From positions 1 to 6,138 of the forward strand of contig CAKTTM010000112.1 of the NCBI GenBank assembly GCA_934615145.1: DNA of 6,138 nt, in the 5' to 3' direction. Below the pieces are notes generated by a model that saw nothing but the letters and a program-made list of their open reading frames with translations, was not told where the DNA came from and searched no databases. The position numbers were made by a program, and so were the translations under genes. Positions 1 through 5,505 of the stretch are shown here, in pieces (the stretch's first letter is position 1; each line of letters starts with the position of its first letter). Origin of the DNA: an uncultured Clostridia bacterium (GTDB taxonomy: Bacteria; Bacillota; Clostridia; Christensenellales; Aristaeellaceae).

Positions 1-1337
1 AAGCCAGCGGCTTGCAGGCCCTCCACCACCTTATCCAGCGTCCGGCCAAAATCTTCTGAGCTGGTCAGAACATAGGACAGATTCAGCTCAGGTCTCTGAT
101 GCCTTACCGCATGGGGTTGACGCAGCACCCGCCCCAATACCTGTTCCACATCCACTTGAGATGTTCTATTGGCAAGCGTGGCCAGAATATAGGCAAAGGG
201 ACAATCCCAGCCCTCTTTGAGGGCATTGACGGTGATAATATAGCGAATGGGGCAACCGGGGCTCAGCAAATCGGTATCACCCAGTTCATTGATGCTACTT
301 GTCTTGATGGCAATCTCTTCCGCCGGAATGCCCAACTTGAGCAACTTGTCTTTGAGCTTGTCAAAGGTGGCGGCATCCTCTTTTCCCCGCTGCTGCGCCT
401 GAAACAAAACAATCGGTCGGATATAAGGGCTTCCCTGCGTTTGTGCGTCCTGTGCTATCAACTCCAGCTGCCTGCGCAGGTCAATGGCGTCAGCCAATAC
501 CTCGTTGCGCTCTTTGCGGTTATAGACAATGACGGGCAGCTTGACCATGTGCTCGGCTTTGAGCGCCGCCGCCTCCACATAGCTGATGATATTACTGCGC
601 TTTTGCGGTGTGGCGGTCAACTCCAGTACAAAGGCAGGGTTGAAGTTTTGCAGCATATCCACGCTCAGCTTGCTCTGAGCGTGATGACTCTCATCGACAA
701 TAACGATGGGGTTGAACTGGTTGATGATCTGGAACAGCGCCGTGTCATCCGCTCCATCAATGGGCTTGTCGGGCATGCGAAAGGCTTCGCGAAAAGGCAG
801 CATGGCGCTGTTTTCCCGGTAGGCGCGTCGGCCTTCTGCGTTGGAGGTGCGGAAACTGTCATAGCTCAGTACCAGGATACTCAGTTGCTCACTGACAGTA
901 ACAGGGCTGAAGTTCTGCCCCATCATGGCCTCTTCCTTGCTGTAGACCGTCACTCTTCCGCCGAAGTCCGCATTGAGACGCTGGCGATAGGGGTGGTTTG
1001 GGTTCTTCAGCGCCAGCAGGGTCTGCCTGAGGATGCTGTCTGAGGGCACCAGCCACACCACCGCATTGATGCGCGGCTGGGGCAGGCTCTCCAGCAGCGG
1101 ACGCAGGCTGTTGGCCGCCAAATAGGTTTTGCCGCCGCCTGTGGGCACCTTGAAGCAGACATGCGGCACGCAGGGCACATCCTCCTGATAGCTGCGCATG
1201 CCATGCTTGCCAAGCTGGATGCCTCGCTCCAGCCAGAAAGAAGCATAGGCCCGCTGGTAATCCCCCTCCAGTCTGATGAGGGTCAGATATCGCCGTAAAT
1301 CGGCCAGGACCAGCCGCTGAAACTGCTTAAGCTCCAT
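1..1337 (-). CDS. res: Type III restriction enzyme Res subunit (DEAD/DEAH helicase), 3' end outside window
   Basis: Restriction subunit of a type III restriction-modification system: an ATP-driven SF2 helicase/translocase that works in complex with Mod and cuts DNA with unmethylated sites. I translated the minus strand by hand from the ATG at 1337; 445 codons are open to the left edge with no stop, so this is the N-terminal part of a larger protein. Motifs in order: Walker A PTGGGKT (residues 65-71), motif Ia around WLVPSDSILRQT (95-106), Walker B DESHH (215-219), motif III TATP (241-244), motif V around NALKEGWDCP (371-380) and motif VI QVLGRVLR (399-406). The C-terminal nuclease domain expected in this family would lie beyond the window and cannot be confirmed. 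The start follows the mod stop by 10 bases, with a GGGAG ribosome site overlapping that stop, so the two genes are probably co-transcribed. The plus-strand reading frame over 99-1043 is only an antisense shadow. An orphan helicase is less likely given the adjacent mod. Confidence 0.93.
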   Translation of the reverse strand, partial: MELKQFQRLVLADLRRYLTLIRLEGDYQRAYASFWLERGIQLGKHGMRSYQEDVPCVPHVCFKVPTGGGKTYLAANSLRPLLESLPQPRINAVVWLVPSDSILRQTLLALKNPNHPYRQRLNADFGGRVTVYSKEEAMMGQNFSPVTVSEQLSILVLSYDSFRTSNAEGRRAYRENSAMLPFREAFRMPDKPIDGADDTALFQIINQFNPIVIVDESHHAQSKLSVDMLQNFNPAFVLELTATPQKRSNIISYVEAAALKAEHMVKLPVIVYNRKERNEVLADAIDLRRQLELIAQDAQTQGSPYIRPIVLFQAQQRGKEDAATFDKLKDKLLKLGIPAEEIAIKTSSINELGDTDLLSPGCPIRYIITVNALKEGWDCPFAYILATLANRTSQVDVEQVLGRVLRQPHAVRHQRPELNLSYVLTSSEDFGRTLDKVVEGLQAAG

Positions 1338-1343
1338 ACAAAT

Positions 1344-1349
1344 CTCCCT
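1344..1349 (-). promoter_or_regulatory. Ribosome binding site of res overlapping the mod stop codon
   Basis: On the minus strand the sequence reads TAG GGAG ATTTGT ATG. The last two bases of the mod stop codon form part of an AGGGAG Shine-Dalgarno site, placed 6 bases before the res ATG. This supports the chosen res start and suggests translational coupling of Mod and Res, which would keep the methylase made before the nuclease. Confidence 0.75.
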
Positions 1350-2931
1350 ACAGCCTGGTGATGTCGCGTGGTATTTTACGGAAGGTGAGGCCGTGGCGGA
1401 GCATCTCGTCCTCGCCGAGGGCGCAGGTATCCGCATAGATGACATAACGCTGCGCCTCCTGCGTGAGCGTGTTCAGGTAGTCGAGCGTCAGCGCGGTCGC
1501 CTGTCCGGGCTTGTAATGAAAATAGTAGTCACAGCCCGCGTGATGGCCCAGAAAGTCGGGGTGCGCATCGGCCAGCGGTGGCTGAAAGGGAGCCCTGGTC
1601 TCTGTGAACCATACATAGGCCCGAATCTTGTCCAGCCCCACCGTTTCGTTAAGCAGGCCATCCTCATCTAGCAAAGGCTCGCCCAGCTCATAATAACTGA
1701 AACCGCCACCCGTGCCCGGCACCGCCTTGCTCCCCTCGCCATAGCCCCGGATGACGCGCTTGACACGCTCGGCGGTGATGCTGTCGGCATAGTCCATCAT
1801 TTCTATCATGATGAAGCGGCGATTGCCATTGTCCTGTTTATTGAGGTTCAGTACAGCATGGGCGGTGGTACCGGAGCCTGCGAAGGAGTCGAGGATTATA
1901 TCATTGGGCTCCGTAATCCAACTCACAATGCGGTTAAGCAATAGCGTGCTTTTCTCAGTCTCGAAATCCGTGTATGTACCTGATAGGAGAAGATCCATCC
2001 AGTTATCACTCAGTAATTTCGAAGATTGTGGAGGTACGTAGTACTGAATGGATCCGACTTCGTTCTTTCTCAAAAAATCCAGTTTCTCATTGGTTGAACC
2101 AAGATGGTATAAATAGTAGTCGTCTAGGCCTAGTTTGTCTGATGCATCGAGGAGATACTCTTCATAGTTACGGATTGCCCTACGGGCTCGTGATTGCTCC
2201 CATCTCCATTGTCCTGATGCAGGAGTTTCACCAAAGAGTTCATATCTCATCGTAGGTCTGTTGGTTCCCCTCCAGAAGGTATCCCACTTGCCATTCTTTT
2301 CAGCTTCAAGAACCCCGGATAGCTTGTGAAGCTTTGTTGAAGTGGCTTTGGAGTACATGAAGATATACTCATGTCCTAAGGAGAGTGCTTGAACCTTGGG
2401 GAACTGGGCTTGTACATTCTTTATGCCACGCCTAACAGCAATGCAATTTCTGAAGTTTGTTTCACCCCAGATCTCATCCATCAGGAGCTTTAATCGAGCG
2501 AACTCGAATACATCTATGCTGACAAAAATGAAGCCTTCTTCAGCCAACAAGCGGTGCAATAACCGCAACCTTGGATACATCATGCACAGCCATTTGTCAT
2601 GGCGGGAGAGGTCTTCTCCCTCCTTGCCCACCACCTCGCCCAGCCACTTGCGGATGCGTGGGTCATTGACATTATCATTATAGACCCAGCCCTCATTGCC
2701 TGTGTTATAGGGCGGGTCGATGTAGATGCACTTGACGCGGCCCTCGTATTCGGGCATCAGGGCTTTGAGCGCCTCCAGGTTATCGCCATGGATAATCATG
2801 TTGCCGCTGTGCTGCTCACCCTGATGCGTGCCTTGCTCATCATAGCTGTATACATGCGATAGCACCCGATAGGGCACCTGCTGATGATGGTTGATGACCT
2901 TGTCTTTGCCAATCCATTGAAGCGTGGGCAT
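1348..2931 (-). CDS. mod: Type III restriction-modification DNA methyltransferase (Mod subunit, N6-adenine)
   Basis: Transfers a methyl group from S-adenosylmethionine to adenine N6 in the recognition sequence and supplies DNA specificity to the Mod-Res complex. The 527-residue product shows the beta-class order: catalytic motif IV DPPYNTG (residues 72-78) first, then a long target-recognition region (about 150-333), then the cofactor motif DSFAGSGTT (348-356). The N-terminus (LQWIGKDKVINHHQQVPYR) and the C-terminus (FRKIPRDITRL) match what I recall of type III Mod proteins. At 527 residues it is somewhat shorter than the roughly 640 of classical EcoP15I-type Mod. A GGAG ribosome site (2938-2941) lies 6 bases before the ATG. 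Immediately downstream is res, the usual partner and order. The target-recognition segment is visibly AT-richer than both flanks. I see no simple-sequence repeats of the kind that make some mod genes phase-variable. The recognition sequence cannot be deduced. Confidence 0.95.
   Translation of the reverse strand: MPTLQWIGKDKVINHHQQVPYRVLSHVYSYDEQGTHQGEQHSGNMIIHGDNLEALKALMPEYEGRVKCIYIDPPYNTGNEGWVYNDNVNDPRIRKWLGEVVGKEGEDLSRHDKWLCMMYPRLRLLHRLLAEEGFIFVSIDVFEFARLKLLMDEIWGETNFRNCIAVRRGIKNVQAQFPKVQALSLGHEYIFMYSKATSTKLHKLSGVLEAEKNGKWDTFWRGTNRPTMRYELFGETPASGQWRWEQSRARRAIRNYEEYLLDASDKLGLDDYYLYHLGSTNEKLDFLRKNEVGSIQYYVPPQSSKLLSDNWMDLLLSGTYTDFETEKSTLLLNRIVSWITEPNDIILDSFAGSGTTAHAVLNLNKQDNGNRRFIMIEMMDYADSITAERVKRVIRGYGEGSKAVPGTGGGFSYYELGEPLLDEDGLLNETVGLDKIRAYVWFTETRAPFQPPLADAHPDFLGHHAGCDYYFHYKPGQATALTLDYLNTLTQEAQRYVIYADTCALGEDEMLRHGLTFRKIPRDITRL
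1930..2480 (-). other. AT-rich target-recognition segment within mod
   Basis: This stretch encodes about residues 150-333 of Mod, between the catalytic and cofactor motifs, where type III enzymes place their target-recognition domain. Hand counts give 24/60 G+C for both 1981-2040 and 2041-2100 and 27/60 for 2341-2400, against 40/60 for 1681-1740 and 34/60 for 2701-2760 in the conserved parts of the same gene. The reading frame is unbroken across it. The pattern fits a cassette-like exchange of the specificity domain. The boundaries are approximate. Confidence 0.65.
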
Positions 2932-3080
2932 CTGTTACTCCGTCCAATATGCTTTTCAGGCGTGATACGCACTGTCAGCCCAGTGTACCATGAAATCGTA
3001 GGATGGTGAAAGCCGCCGCCTCATTTGTAAATTGTGCCCCCGCTGACCGGCCCCTCCTCCCGCCCAAGGCCTATCTGTTG

Positions 3081-3086
3081 TACAAT
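3081..3086 (+). promoter_or_regulatory. Candidate -10 element (TACAAT) for the sigma factor operon
   Basis: TACAAT matches the housekeeping -10 consensus at five of six positions. It would start transcription near 3093, giving a leader of about 27 bases that still contains the full ribosome site at 3108-3113. No matching -35 hexamer lies at the normal distance, because the region is C-rich there. The call rests on one hexamer and its position only. Confidence 0.25.
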
Positions 3087-3107
3087 GGCAAGAGGGCATA
3101 CATAGAA

Positions 3108-3113
3108 AGGAGG
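3108..3113 (+). promoter_or_regulatory. Strong ribosome binding site fixing the sigma factor start
   Basis: AGGAGG, extended upstream as AAAGGAGG, stands 6 bases before the ATG at 3120. This favours 3120 as the start over the in-frame ATG at 3003, which has no comparable site and would add 39 residues that do not look like sigma factor sequence. Confidence 0.85.
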
Positions 3114-3119
3114 GGCGGC

Positions 3120-3665
3120 ATGCAGGCGGACGACCAGCGCGAGGGCTTTATCACGCAGCTGTACGAGAACAGCTATGACATGCTGGAGAAGATGTGCTAC
3201 CGCCACCTGCACTATAATGCCCAGTTTGCCGACCTCATCAGCGACTGCGTGCAGGAGACCTTCATGGCCGCCCACCGGCATTATGCCAGCCTGCGCGATC
3301 ATCCCAACCCCGAGGGCTGGCTGGTCAAGACCTGCCAGAATCGGCTCAAGGACGGCCTGAGGCGGGAGAAGAGCCGCGGCCAGCACCGCGCCTACTCCAT
3401 GGACGCCACGCAGGAGCCGACGCTGGCAGACGCCCTCAGCGCCATTGACGCCTGGGAGAGCCGCCAGCACAGCGAGGAGACCCTGCAGCAGCTGACCAGC
3501 CTGCTGACCCAGCGCGAGCAGCGGGTGATGGAGGGCTATTTCAAGGAATCGCTGCCCATGGGCGAGGTGGCAAGGCAAGAGCAGACCACCGTGGGCGCGG
3601 TCAAGAGCCTGATCCACCGCATCCGCCAGAAGGCCAGGGGCCTCAAAGACGATGACAGTTCCTGA
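3120..3665 (+). CDS. ECF-type sigma-70 family RNA polymerase sigma factor
   Basis: A small two-domain sigma factor of 181 residues that would direct RNA polymerase to a dedicated set of promoters. The region 2 domain spans about residues 13-82, with the core-binding and -10 stretch around DCVQETFMAAHRHY (42-55), followed by the NPEGWLVKTCQNRLKD block (63-78). A variable linker covers about 83-125. Region 4, about 128-175, contains LTQREQRVMEGYF and the helix-turn-helix around VARQEQTTVGAVKSLIHRIRQ, which reads -35 elements. No region 3 and no C-terminal extension are present, as expected for an ECF factor. The start at 3120 is set by the AGGAGG site. The next gene encodes a membrane protein with a cytoplasmic domain, the usual place for an anti-sigma factor. 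The exact ECF group was not identified, so no gene symbol is given. Confidence 0.92.
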   Translation: MQADDQREGFITQLYENSYDMLEKMCYRHLHYNAQFADLISDCVQETFMAAHRHYASLRDHPNPEGWLVKTCQNRLKDGLRREKSRGQHRAYSMDATQEPTLADALSAIDAWESRQHSEETLQQLTSLLTQREQRVMEGYFKESLPMGEVARQEQTTVGAVKSLIHRIRQKARGLKDDDSS

Positions 3666-3693
3666 TACCAATCTCACTGTTACATATCAGGGC

Positions 3694-3720
3694 GCAACCT
3701 TTTTGATTTTCACGCACTAT
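3694..3720 (+). promoter_or_regulatory. Candidate ECF-type promoter between the sigma and membrane-protein genes
   Basis: The gap contains GCAACC followed by a T-rich spacer and then CGCACTAT. The AAC of the upstream box and the CGCAC of the downstream box are 14 bases apart. This resembles ECF promoters, which have an AAC-type -35 box and a CG-rich -10 box, though known Bacillus examples have slightly longer spacers. The only other reading, GCAACC-17-CTATAT, would start transcription almost on the ribosome site. If real, the sigma factor would drive its own membrane partner. Judged by eye only. Confidence 0.35.
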
Positions 3721-3728
3721 ATGAGGTA

Positions 3729-3734
3729 AGGAGG
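3729..3734 (+). promoter_or_regulatory. Ribosome binding site deciding the start of the membrane protein
   Basis: AGGAGG lies only 2 bases before the ATG at 3737 but 8 bases before the second in-frame ATG at 3743. The first spacing is too short for efficient initiation and the second is near ideal, so 3743 is preferred. The choice changes the protein by just two residues. Confidence 0.75.
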
Positions 3735-3742
3735 GGATGCAG

Positions 3743-5449
3743 ATGAGAGCCACGCCGCCAGATGACAAGCTGCAGGCGATCAGGCAGCAGCTGATCGACG
3801 GCCGCATCAGCCCGGACACACTGTCCAGGCGGCTTTCGCGCATCCTGGAGGACGAGCTGGCCCGCGGGCACAAGCTGATGGATACCCAGCTCATCCGCGC
3901 CTGTGAGGAGCTGCTGTGGGAGCTGGAGTCCAAGGCCAGACAGCTGCACAGCCGCAAGGTGGGCGGCCGCAGGCGGCTCAAAGAGGGCATGGCCGGCCAG
4001 ACCAGGCGGGCGCCCAACTGGGGCCAGCTGCGCCTGGCCGCGGTGGCGCTGAGCCTGGTGCTGATCGTGGGCGGCAGCTTTGTCTACCGCATGCGCCAGC
4101 CCAAGCACCAGCAGCTCAAGTCCGACGGCTTTGCCCAGGGCACGCCGCTGCCCATCCAGGAGACGGTGGCCATCACCTTGGCGCCCTCCCAGGGGCCGAC
4201 CATGGCGCCCACCGAGGCACCCACGCCCAGCCCCAGCCCAGAGCCCGAGATCACGCCAAGCCCCGTGCCCACGATGAATCCCGCCACCCCCACGCCCATC
4301 CCCGGCCCCAAGTACCTGACACTGGGCGCCCTGGGCGCGCCGGACAGGTGGACGCAAAGCTATACGGTGCAGGGGCGCGAGATCGTGGTGGATGTGCCCG
4401 TCATCGTGCCCGCGGTCAGCGAGGTGCCAGTGCTGACCGTCAACTGGATCAAGCCCGACCAGAGCGGCCTGCGCCAGGCGCTGCAGGACATCGACGGCCA
4501 GCGGATGACCCTCAGCGGCCACGAATATGACCGCACGCAGTACCTGCGCGTCTTCCCCGATGACAGCAGGCGCAGCTATGTCGAGGGCCCGAGCGGCGCC
4601 GGCGCCTATGGCAATGTGCCCTGGCGGATGGATGAACCGGCGGAGAATAATCCCTTCACCGCCGACCAGCCTTTGAAGCTGCTGCGCGAGCTGGCGAGCA
4701 AGGCAGGCTATCCGGGCGAGCAGATCGTGCTGGACAATCAGGCCGGCAGCGGCCCCTTCTACCAGACACGCAACGAGCGCGGCAATCAGCCTCGCGACCC
4801 GATGGATGCCTACCCGCGCATCGACTTCACCCGCCCGCTGGAGAGCCACAGCAAAGGATACTATCGCCTCAGCGCAGCCCAGATGCTGGGCGGCCTCAAG
4901 CTCTTTCCCGGCGGCTACTACTACGGCTACTTAAATGAGCCGGGCGATGTGCGCCCAATCTTTGAGGCCCAGATCGTTGACCGCGATGACTTTGACATGA
5001 GCCTGCGCGGCGTCACCCAGACCGGTGTGCGCGAGCGCGATCTGCCGCTGGCCGGCTTTGACAGGGTCAAGGCCAGCATCGAGCAGCGCATCGAGCAGGG
5101 CCTGGTGATCGAACTGCACAGCGTGGAGCTGGGCTATATGCTCTACTACGCCCAGTATCCCCAGGCCGATCAGACCGAGGACGCGCCGCTGCTGGCGGTG
5201 CCCGTCTGGCGGGTGCAGGGCCTGTTCCTGAGCCATCCGGGCGATATCTACCCGCGCGTGATGAATAATGACCTGATCATGAGCCGCACGGGCAGCAGGG
5301 CCGACAGCAGCATCGAGTGGCGCTTCAACGCCCAGACCGGCGAATACATGGACCGCAACCCGCAGCGCCCCATGAAGTCCAACCCCGCCATCCTCACCTG
5401 GCAGCAGCTGCAGGACAGCGAGGAAGATATCACCCTGCTGGACAGATAG
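3743..5449 (+). CDS. Single-pass membrane protein with DUF6034-like outer domain; candidate anti-sigma factor
   Basis: Proposed, not proven, to restrain the sigma factor encoded just upstream and to sense an outside signal. The 568-residue protein divides clearly. Residues 1-93 form a charged, largely helical cytoplasmic region including MDTQLIRACEELLWELE (46-62). Residues 97-116 form one hydrophobic helix preceded by many Arg/Lys, which predicts N-in/C-out topology. Residues 146-189 are a Pro/Thr/Ser/Glu spacer. The rest is a large extracellular domain beginning near LGALGAPDRW (194-203), containing LGYMLYY and later LLAVPVWRVQG. Those last features remind me of the DUF6034 family, whose members as I recall them are usually secreted or lipoproteins rather than fused to a helix like this. 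The HxxxCxxC motif of zinc anti-sigma factors is absent; C54 is the only cysteine. A 77-base gap separates it from the sigma gene and 56 bases from the next gene, with no terminator seen. The large minus-strand frame over 3710-4849 is a high-GC shadow. Confidence 0.85.
   Translation: MRATPPDDKLQAIRQQLIDGRISPDTLSRRLSRILEDELARGHKLMDTQLIRACEELLWELESKARQLHSRKVGGRRRLKEGMAGQTRRAPNWGQLRLAAVALSLVLIVGGSFVYRMRQPKHQQLKSDGFAQGTPLPIQETVAITLAPSQGPTMAPTEAPTPSPSPEPEITPSPVPTMNPATPTPIPGPKYLTLGALGAPDRWTQSYTVQGREIVVDVPVIVPAVSEVPVLTVNWIKPDQSGLRQALQDIDGQRMTLSGHEYDRTQYLRVFPDDSRRSYVEGPSGAGAYGNVPWRMDEPAENNPFTADQPLKLLRELASKAGYPGEQIVLDNQAGSGPFYQTRNERGNQPRDPMDAYPRIDFTRPLESHSKGYYRLSAAQMLGGLKLFPGGYYYGYLNEPGDVRPIFEAQIVDRDDFDMSLRGVTQTGVRERDLPLAGFDRVKASIEQRIEQGLVIELHSVELGYMLYYAQYPQADQTEDAPLLAVPVWRVQGLFLSHPGDIYPRVMNNDLIMSRTGSRADSSIEWRFNAQTGEYMDRNPQRPMKSNPAILTWQQLQDSEEDITLLDR
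4178..4309 (+). repeat. Low-complexity Pro/Thr/Ser spacer in the membrane protein
   Basis: Codons 146-189 encode an irregular run of AP, TP, SP and EP pairs, such as APTEAPTPSPSPEPEI. It is a likely extended, flexible and protease-accessible spacer that carries the outer domain away from the membrane or through the cell wall. It starts about 30 residues after the transmembrane helix. The DNA is correspondingly C-rich, but I see no exact tandem repeat unit. Confidence 0.8.
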
Positions 5450-5495
5450 CTCACCAGACCGACCGACACAGCCTCCATAACCCCCAGAACTGAAA

Positions 5496-5499
5496 GGAG
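5496..5499 (+). promoter_or_regulatory. Ribosome binding site of the secreted protein gene
   Basis: GAAAGGAG ends 6 bases before the ATG at 5506 and supports that start, which is directly followed by a good signal peptide. The 56 bases between the preceding stop and this ATG show no terminator hairpin and no recognisable promoter, so the gene is probably read from the upstream operon. Confidence 0.75.
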
Positions 5500-5505
5500 A
5501 AAACG

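Larger units (their letters stand above)
2932..3119. other. Divergent intergenic region between mod and the sigma factor gene
   Basis: The two genes on either side are transcribed away from each other, so this 188-base stretch should contain the promoters of both the restriction operon and the sigma operon. I find no convincing paired -35/-10 boxes for mod; a TACACT hexamer on the minus strand (plus 2982-2987) lacks a good -35. A short inverted repeat, CACTG-6-CAGTG (2970-2985), and an 8-base palindrome TTGTACAA (3078-3085) are present. Either could be a protein-binding site or chance. The sigma reading frame continues upstream to an ATG at 3003, but that extension is probably untranslated. 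Confidence 0.6.

Noticed and set aside
99..1043. A plus-strand open frame of 314 codons
   Set aside because: It is antisense to res, which has all its helicase motifs in the opposite strand. The plus-strand product shows no family signature.
2881..2931. Possible phase-variation repeats at the 5' end of mod
   Set aside because: Only very short runs such as CATCATCAGCAG occur. No tetra- or pentanucleotide tract of useful length was seen anywhere in mod.
2946..2978. CTGACA and CATATT on the minus strand as a promoter pair for mod
   Set aside because: The spacer is 21 bases, too long for a normal promoter, and no alternative pairing gave a good match.
3003..3119. A 39-residue N-terminal extension of the sigma factor from the ATG at 3003
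   Set aside because: No ribosome site precedes 3003, the extra residues do not resemble sigma factor sequence, and a perfect AGGAGG site serves the ATG at 3120.
3021..3677. A minus-strand open frame of 218 codons
   Set aside because: It lies antisense to the sigma factor, whose regions 2 and 4 are clear. Long antisense frames are common in GC-rich coding DNA.
3710..4849. A minus-strand open frame of 379 codons
   Set aside because: It is antisense to the membrane protein and its composition is dominated by Gly, Ala, Arg, Leu and His, as expected from a shadow of GC-rich codons. It lacks a recognisable domain.
5450..5505. Possible terminator between the membrane protein and the secreted protein
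   Set aside because: No stem followed by a T run is present; only a short GACC repeat was seen, so continued transcription is more likely.
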